Translations under genes and position numbers: made by a program
Shown: piece by piece, positions 6,919-10,831 of the stretch
How the letters are laid out: each line of letters begins with the position of its first letter
How positions within the stretch are numbered: the first letter of the stretch is position 1
Source: Firmicutes bacterium CAG:449
GTDB lineage: Bacteria > Bacillota_I > Bacilli_A > RFN20 > CAG-449
DNA: 10,831 bases
Direction of reading: 5' to 3'
NCBI GenBank assembly: GCA_000432895.1
Contig: FR889418.1
Span: 8,864 to 19,694, forward strand
The notes under the pieces: generated by a model
Told to the model about the DNA's origin: nothing
Databases searched by the model: none
What the model saw: only the letters and a program-made list of their open reading frames with translations

Positions 6919-8786
6919 AAAAAAGACATTCAATTGGTACATTAATATCTTTAATAGCACTTACGACCATGGTAGGATGTGGAAATTCATCAAGAGGAGA
7001 AGATATTACTTTTGATGAAAATGGAAACTTAGTTGCTTCTAGTGGAACCACTATTCATGTTTGGGGATATTGTGATGGTGAAGAAGAATCTAGAATGCAA
7101 ACATTAATTAATGCATTTAATGATAAATATAGGGATTATAATATTTCAGCTCGTTTTACTCCTTATGCTTCAAGTGGCTGGGAACAAAAAATGAAGGCCA
7201 CTTTATCAAATCAAACTGGGCCTGATGTATTCTTAACTGCAGATCAATATTATAAACAATGGGTTACACTTGGTTATATGGAAAATCTTGATCCATATAT
7301 TAAAAGTCCATATAAAGATTTAAATATGGAAAATGAACTTTCAAATATGTTTGAAGGTGGTGTGGGAAGATATTTATATGATGCTGATACGGCAACTAGT
7401 ACAAGTGAAAATGCTCATTATTATGGTTTACCTAAAGGTACAGGATCTACGGCAATTTTCTATAATAAAACTTATATGAAAAACGCAAATATTACTTGTA
7501 TTTCTGTTGATGAAAAAGATTTAGAAGAAAAAGGCTATCCAAATAAAGCTTATTTTAATAAAGATGGTAAATGGTATTTTAATAATCGTATTGCTATGAA
7601 CTGGGAAGAATGTGCATCTTTAGCAAAAGTCCTTCAAAATAATCCATTAAATAGAGGTGAAAATGGTAATGGTGTTAAATATGGATTTTTCACTTCTTGG
7701 TGGTTTAATTACGCTAAAAGTGTAGGTGGAGATTGTATTGAATATCTTCCTAGTGATGATAGTCAATATGAAGGTGGTTATTATACTTTCTCTTTAGCGG
7801 ATCAAACTGTAAATTATAAAGCAAAAGATACTATTGAAGTTAATGGTCATCAATATGAAAAAGGTCAAATTATTTCTTACGAAGATAAATTTTTCTTAGA
7901 TGATATTTTGGCTAATAAATGTGATGTTTTACCTTCTCAAAGATATGCATTCTCTGAATATATGTCTTTATCTGGTAAACTTGAATCTAATCATTATTAT
8001 GCTGCTGAAGTTGGTGTAACTGATAAGTTCTATCAAATTATTCCTTATAAATTAAATAATGGTGGAGTTAATGGTTATAATCGTAATAATGAAATCATGA
8101 AAAACGAAGTTACTACTTTTACTCCTTCTGAAAATGAAAAGTATGGTGATATAGTTACTATTTATAATAAAGGTATTTCTCCTAATCCAAGTACTATTTC
8201 TACTGAAGGAGCAATTGGGTATTTTATTAATGGTAAAACTGCAATGACAGTTTCTATTAGAGCGGATGTTGCTTCATGTAGAGAAATTGATGCGTACGAT
8301 TGGGATGTTGCACCAATGCTTGTTTATAAAGAATATGATGAAAATAATAATTTAATTGTTTCTGGTAATAAGGGAGCCCATTCTGGATCTAATGCATGGT
8401 GTGTTTGGAGTAAATCAAAAATTAAAAACGCTTCTGCTTTATTTGTTAAATTTGCAACTACTAATGAAGGACAAAAAATTCTTGCTGATGCTGGTACAAT
8501 TATTCCAAATCAAAAAGATATTGCTGATGAATTTATTAAAAAAGATGTAGAAGCTGGCTTAAAACCTCAAAATTTACAATGCTTTGTTGAAGGAGCGGAA
8601 TATCAAACTCCTGGAGATTGGTGGTATTTAAAAGACGGAGATTGGATTGATGGTGAAGGAAGATGGGCTAACTATCTTAACCAAACTGTAAGAAATTATA
8701 ATGCAACTTTAGAAAAATTCTATGCTACTAATGACTATAAAGGAACATTTGAACTCTTAAAAGAATATACAAAATCAAGGAGATAA
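6915..8786 (+). CDS. ABC sugar importer solute-binding lipoprotein, enlarged
   Basis: Extracellular solute-binding protein, family 1 type, which captures an oligosaccharide outside the membrane and delivers it to the two permeases encoded next. The signal peptide ends in lipobox M-V-G-C (Cys22). The first lobe has the family pattern: T-I-H-V-W-G-Y (46-52), the helix with L-I-N-A-F-N-D-K-Y (64-72), the K-M-K-A-T-L-S-N-Q-T-G-P-D-V-F block (92-106) and Y-G-L-P-K-G-T-G-S-T-A-I-F-Y-N-K (170-185). The second lobe has G-A-I-G-Y-F-I-N-G-K-T-A-M (432-444), W-D-V-A-P-M (463-468), the G-S-N-A-W-C-V segment (491-497) and A-L-F-V-K-F-A-T (508-515). At 623 aa it is about 180-200 residues longer than typical members. 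The extra length lies mainly around residues 275-425 and in an aromatic-rich C-terminal region (W569, W570, W577, W584). The extra length suggests a larger or branched ligand; that is inference. The last codons AGG-AGA also form the next gene's ribosome binding site. Confidence 0.93.
   Translation: MKKRHSIGTLISLIALTTMVGCGNSSRGEDITFDENGNLVASSGTTIHVWGYCDGEEESRMQTLINAFNDKYRDYNISARFTPYASSGWEQKMKATLSNQTGPDVFLTADQYYKQWVTLGYMENLDPYIKSPYKDLNMENELSNMFEGGVGRYLYDADTATSTSENAHYYGLPKGTGSTAIFYNKTYMKNANITCISVDEKDLEEKGYPNKAYFNKDGKWYFNNRIAMNWEECASLAKVLQNNPLNRGENGNGVKYGFFTSWWFNYAKSVGGDCIEYLPSDDSQYEGGYYTFSLADQTVNYKAKDTIEVNGHQYEKGQIISYEDKFFLDDILANKCDVLPSQRYAFSEYMSLSGKLESNHYYAAEVGVTDKFYQIIPYKLNNGGVNGYNRNNEIMKNEVTTFTPSENEKYGDIVTIYNKGISPNPSTISTEGAIGYFINGKTAMTVSIRADVASCREIDAYDWDVAPMLVYKEYDENNNLIVSGNKGAHSGSNAWCVWSKSKIKNASALFVKFATTNEGQKILADAGTIIPNQKDIADEFIKKDVEAGLKPQNLQCFVEGAEYQTPGDWWYLKDGDWIDGEGRWANYLNQTVRNYNATLEKFYATNDYKGTFELLKEYTKSRR
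8777..8782 (+). promoter_or_regulatory. Ribosome binding site of the first permease gene
   Basis: AAGGAG lies 5 bases before the ATG at 8788. It is built from the final serine-arginine-arginine codons of the upstream gene; one base separates the upstream TAA from this ATG. Confidence 0.8.
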
Positions 8787-8787
8787 T

Positions 8788-9681
8788 ATGACTTCATTAT
8801 CAAGAAAAACTAAAATTAAAAATGAAGTAAATGGAACTCTTTTTACTGCAGCACCTGTTATTGGAATTATTATATTTACTTTTATTCCTTTGATTATGGC
8901 GGTAATGATGTCATTTATGAAAATGGATTCCATGAATTTTGAAAATGCTTCTTTCTTCGATTTTAGTGAATTATTTACTAACTATAAAAAAGTTTTTACT
9001 GATCCATATTTTTGGAAAGCTTTTAAAAATAATGCAATTTTATTTTTAGAATTACCTATTTCTATTATTATTTCTGTGGTAATTGCTGAACTTTTATCAA
9101 AAAAAGTGAGATTTACTAAAGCATTTAAAGTTTTGCTTTTTATTCCTTATGTATGTTCGGTAACTGCGACAACGTTTATGTGGAACTGGTTACTTGATGG
9201 TAATTATGGCCTAGTTAATAAAATATTAGGAATCGATATTCAATGGTTTGCTAATGAAAAGTATTTTGTTTGGGCAATTCTTATTATGGGGTTATGGTCA
9301 ACTTCAGGCTATCGAATTTTGTTATTTACCGCGGCTATAACTAATGTTAATAATTCTTTAAAAGAAGCTGCAAAAATAGATGGAGCAAGTCCAATTAAAG
9401 TTTTCTTTAATGTCACTATTCCAAGTATTACTCCAACTATCTTCTATGTTCTAGTAATGGGAATGATTGGTATTTTCCAAGAGTTTACTCGAATACAAGT
9501 TATTAATAATACTGGTAATAAATGTATGACGGTTGTTTTCTATATTTATAATGCAGCGTTTGCTGGCACTCCAGATATGGGTGTAGCATGTGCAGCAAGT
9601 ATGATTTTAGCAATTTTAATTTTTATTTTAACAAAGTTGAATTTTACATTCTCAAAAAAGTGGGTGAATTACGATGTCTAG
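8788..9681 (+). CDS. Sugar ABC transporter permease, MalF/UgpA type
   Basis: One of two membrane-spanning subunits of a carbohydrate importer (CUT1 class). At 297 aa it has the normal length. Six hydrophobic segments can be seen near residues 22-43, 83-102, 113-135, 160-184, 212-232 and 263-283. Between helices 4 and 5 lies the EAA loop that docks onto the ATPase: E-A-A-K-I-D-G-A (193-200), followed by F-F-N-V-T-I-P. The A-A-P-V-I-G-I-I-I-F start of helix 1 and the N-N-A-I-L-F segment are usual for the MalF/UgpA side of the pair. It directly follows the binding protein and overlaps the second permease by 8 bases, giving the standard order of binding protein, permease, permease. The sugar it carries cannot be read from the permease itself. 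Confidence 0.94.
   Translation: MTSLSRKTKIKNEVNGTLFTAAPVIGIIIFTFIPLIMAVMMSFMKMDSMNFENASFFDFSELFTNYKKVFTDPYFWKAFKNNAILFLELPISIIISVVIAELLSKKVRFTKAFKVLLFIPYVCSVTATTFMWNWLLDGNYGLVNKILGIDIQWFANEKYFVWAILIMGLWSTSGYRILLFTAAITNVNNSLKEAAKIDGASPIKVFFNVTIPSITPTIFYVLVMGMIGIFQEFTRIQVINNTGNKCMTVVFYIYNAAFAGTPDMGVACAASMILAILIFILTKLNFTFSKKWVNYDV
9663..9667 (+). promoter_or_regulatory. Weak ribosome binding site of the second permease gene
   Basis: GGTGA lies 6 bases before the ATG at 9674 and matches only the downstream half of the extended consensus AGGAGGTGA. The site is weak, so the 8-base overlap with the first permease suggests that translation is coupled. The next in-frame ATG (9698) has no better site, which supports 9674. 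Confidence 0.45.
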
Positions 9682-10576
9682 TAGACTTGATAGAAGAATG
9701 CACGCTCAAAAAAAGATGCGTAAAAGTGCTTATTCAATTATGAATAAGGTATTAGTATATGTTGGTTTAATTATTGCTACTTTATTTGTTTTATTTCCTT
9801 TTGCAATTATTTTAGTTACTTCTTTTAAAACTCAAGCTGATGCAATGGATATGACTTTTACTTTGATTGGTCGAAATGATGGTTTTTCTTTACAAGGTTA
9901 TCAAACAGTTTTTGAATATAAAGATAGTAATGGTGTTCCTTTGATCTTTACAGGTTTACTTAATACTTTACTTGTTTCAGTTGTACCAACTATTTCTTCA
10001 CTATTTTTATCAGCTTTAGCGGCTTTTGCTTTTGCTAAAATCAAATTTAAAGCTAGTAAAGTTTTCTTTGATATTTTGATTTTTACAATGATGATTCCAG
10101 GAACTATTTTAATTATTCCTCATTATATGATGTATGAATGGTTAGGTTGGATTAATACATACGCTCCACTTATTGTTCCTACTTTATGGGGAGGAGCGAC
10201 AACAATCTTTTTCTTAAGACAATTTATGTATGGTATCCCTGATTCACTTATTGAAGCGGCTAAGTTAGATGGTTTATCTTATTTTGGAATATTTATTAAA
10301 ATTATTACTCCTTTAATTGTTCCAGCTTTACTTGCTCAAGGATTATTAGGTTTTATTACTAGATATAATAATTATCTCGGACCAATGTTATATTTGCAAG
10401 ATCGTGATATGTTTACTTTACAACTTGTTGTAGCAAACTTTAATAGTTATGCAAGAACTAATAAACCAGCAATTATGGCAATGAGTATGTTAACAATTAC
10501 CCCAATATTAATTATTTATGCAATCTTTCAAAATTATTTTGTTGAAGGTATATCTACTTCAGGAATGAAGTTATAA
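9674..10576 (+). CDS. Sugar ABC transporter permease, MalG/UgpE type
   Basis: The second membrane subunit of the same CUT1 importer, 300 aa, normal length. It has a basic cytoplasmic N-terminus (R-R-M-H-A-Q-K-K-M-R-K) and six hydrophobic segments near residues 24-49, 94-121, 130-152, 162-182, 210-230 and 264-289. Family marks are F-P-F-A-I-I-L-V-T-S-F-K in helix 1, L-N-T-L-L-V-S near 96-102, F-A-K-I-K-F (120-125), the M-I-P-G-T-I-L-I-I-P stretch (140-149) and the EAA loop E-A-A-K-L-D-G (194-200). Ending in G-M-K-L is common for this subunit. The start at 9674 overlaps the first permease by 8 bases, as expected for a pair made in equal amounts. Confidence 0.94.
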   Translation: MSSRLDRRMHAQKKMRKSAYSIMNKVLVYVGLIIATLFVLFPFAIILVTSFKTQADAMDMTFTLIGRNDGFSLQGYQTVFEYKDSNGVPLIFTGLLNTLLVSVVPTISSLFLSALAAFAFAKIKFKASKVFFDILIFTMMIPGTILIIPHYMMYEWLGWINTYAPLIVPTLWGGATTIFFLRQFMYGIPDSLIEAAKLDGLSYFGIFIKIITPLIVPALLAQGLLGFITRYNNYLGPMLYLQDRDMFTLQLVVANFNSYARTNKPAIMAMSMLTITPILIIYAIFQNYFVEGISTSGMKL

Positions 10577-10581
10577 AGGAG
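10575..10581 (+). promoter_or_regulatory. Ribosome binding site of the ATPase gene
   Basis: AAAGGAG lies 7 bases before the ATG at 10589 and shares its first two bases with the permease stop codon. It fixes the start of the truncated ATPase gene. Confidence 0.85.
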
Positions 10582-10588
10582 AAAAAAG

Positions 10589-10831
10589 ATGTCAGATTTA
10601 AAATTTGTTAATATTAATAAAATTTATGATAATAATGTACAAGCAGTATTTGACTTTAATTTAGAAATTAAAGATAAAGAATTTATTGTCTTTGTTGGTC
10701 CTTCTGGATGTGGTAAATCTACAACTTTAAGAATGGTCTCTGGACTGGAAGAAATTTCTTCAGGTGAATTATATATTGATGGTAAATTAGTTAATAATGT
10801 TGAACCAAAAGATCGTGATATTGCTATGGTT
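10589..10831 (+). CDS. Sugar ABC transporter ATP-binding protein (MsmX/UgpC type), 3' end missing
   Basis: The first 81 codons of an ABC ATPase; the frame stays open to the last base of the window. The N-terminus fits the sugar-importer branch, with K-I-Y-D-N-N-V-Q-A-V-F-D-F-N-L-E-I. The Walker A loop is complete: G-P-S-G-C-G-K-S-T (residues 37-45), followed by T-L-R-M-V-S-G-L-E and S-G-E-L-Y-I-D-G. The fragment stops at D-R-D-I-A-M-V, just before the Q-loop glutamine. Signature motif, Walker B and the C-terminal regulatory OB-type domain typical of MsmX/UgpC/MalK are expected beyond the edge. It powers sugar uptake from the cytoplasmic face. Members of this family often serve several importers in Firmicutes; having one inside this operon suggests, but does not prove, a dedicated ATPase. 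Confidence 0.93.
   Translation, partial: MSDLKFVNINKIYDNNVQAVFDFNLEIKDKEFIVFVGPSGCGKSTTLRMVSGLEEISSGELYIDGKLVNNVEPKDRDIAMV

Noticed and set aside
8356..8550. 64-aa open frame inside the solute-binding protein gene
   Set aside because: It overlaps conserved codons of the second lobe and has no domain, no ribosome site and shadow-like composition.
1..10831. CRISPR array, tRNA/rRNA, riboswitch, insertion sequence or defence system
   Set aside because: No regularly spaced identical repeats, no structured RNA-like segment and no transposase, nuclease or helicase motif were seen; coding genes fill nearly all of the window.

Overview
The window is a strongly AT-rich, gene-dense stretch of a low-GC Gram-positive type genome (Firmicutes, Bacilli/Erysipelotrichia/RF39-like by general character). 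The evidence is AT-rich codon choice, strong AGGAGG/AAAGGAG ribosome binding sites, four short-signal lipoproteins and a Firmicutes-style sugar ABC importer. Tryptophan is encoded only by TGG in the long reading frames and one gene ends in TGA, so the standard bacterial code is used, not the Mycoplasma code. The species cannot be named from sequence alone.

All genes are on the + strand and almost touch each other. There is no intergenic gap longer than about 12 bases, so no stretch without a gene needs describing. From left to right: (1) the 3' part of an EamA/DMT-family membrane transporter, cut by the window edge; (2) a medium-chain dehydrogenase/reductase of the NAD(P)H:quinone oxidoreductase (PIG3-like) type, whose start lies inside the end of the transporter; (3) three consecutive surface lipoproteins: a 687-aa protein with two InlB-like repeats and two tandem copies of a ~235-residue domain I do not recognise, a GH43 glycosidase with a discoidin-like (F5/8 type C) C-terminal domain, and a 468-aa protein with a CBM9-like domain plus a third, divergent copy of the same unrecognised domain; (4) an ABC sugar importer: an unusually large (623 aa) solute-binding lipoprotein, two MalF/MalG-type permeases, and the first 81 codons of an MsmX/UgpC-type ATPase, cut by the right edge.

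The reading I favour is a Gram-positive polysaccharide-utilisation locus. Membrane-anchored binding proteins hold a plant-type glycan near the cell, the anchored GH43 enzyme trims it (arabinose or xylose side groups or chains are typical for the family), and the ABC importer takes up the released oligosaccharide. The least explained part is the shared, duplicated domain in the two non-enzymatic lipoproteins, which is the best candidate in this window for an undescribed glycan-binding module. No regulator, RNA gene, mobile element, CRISPR array or convincing terminator is visible.
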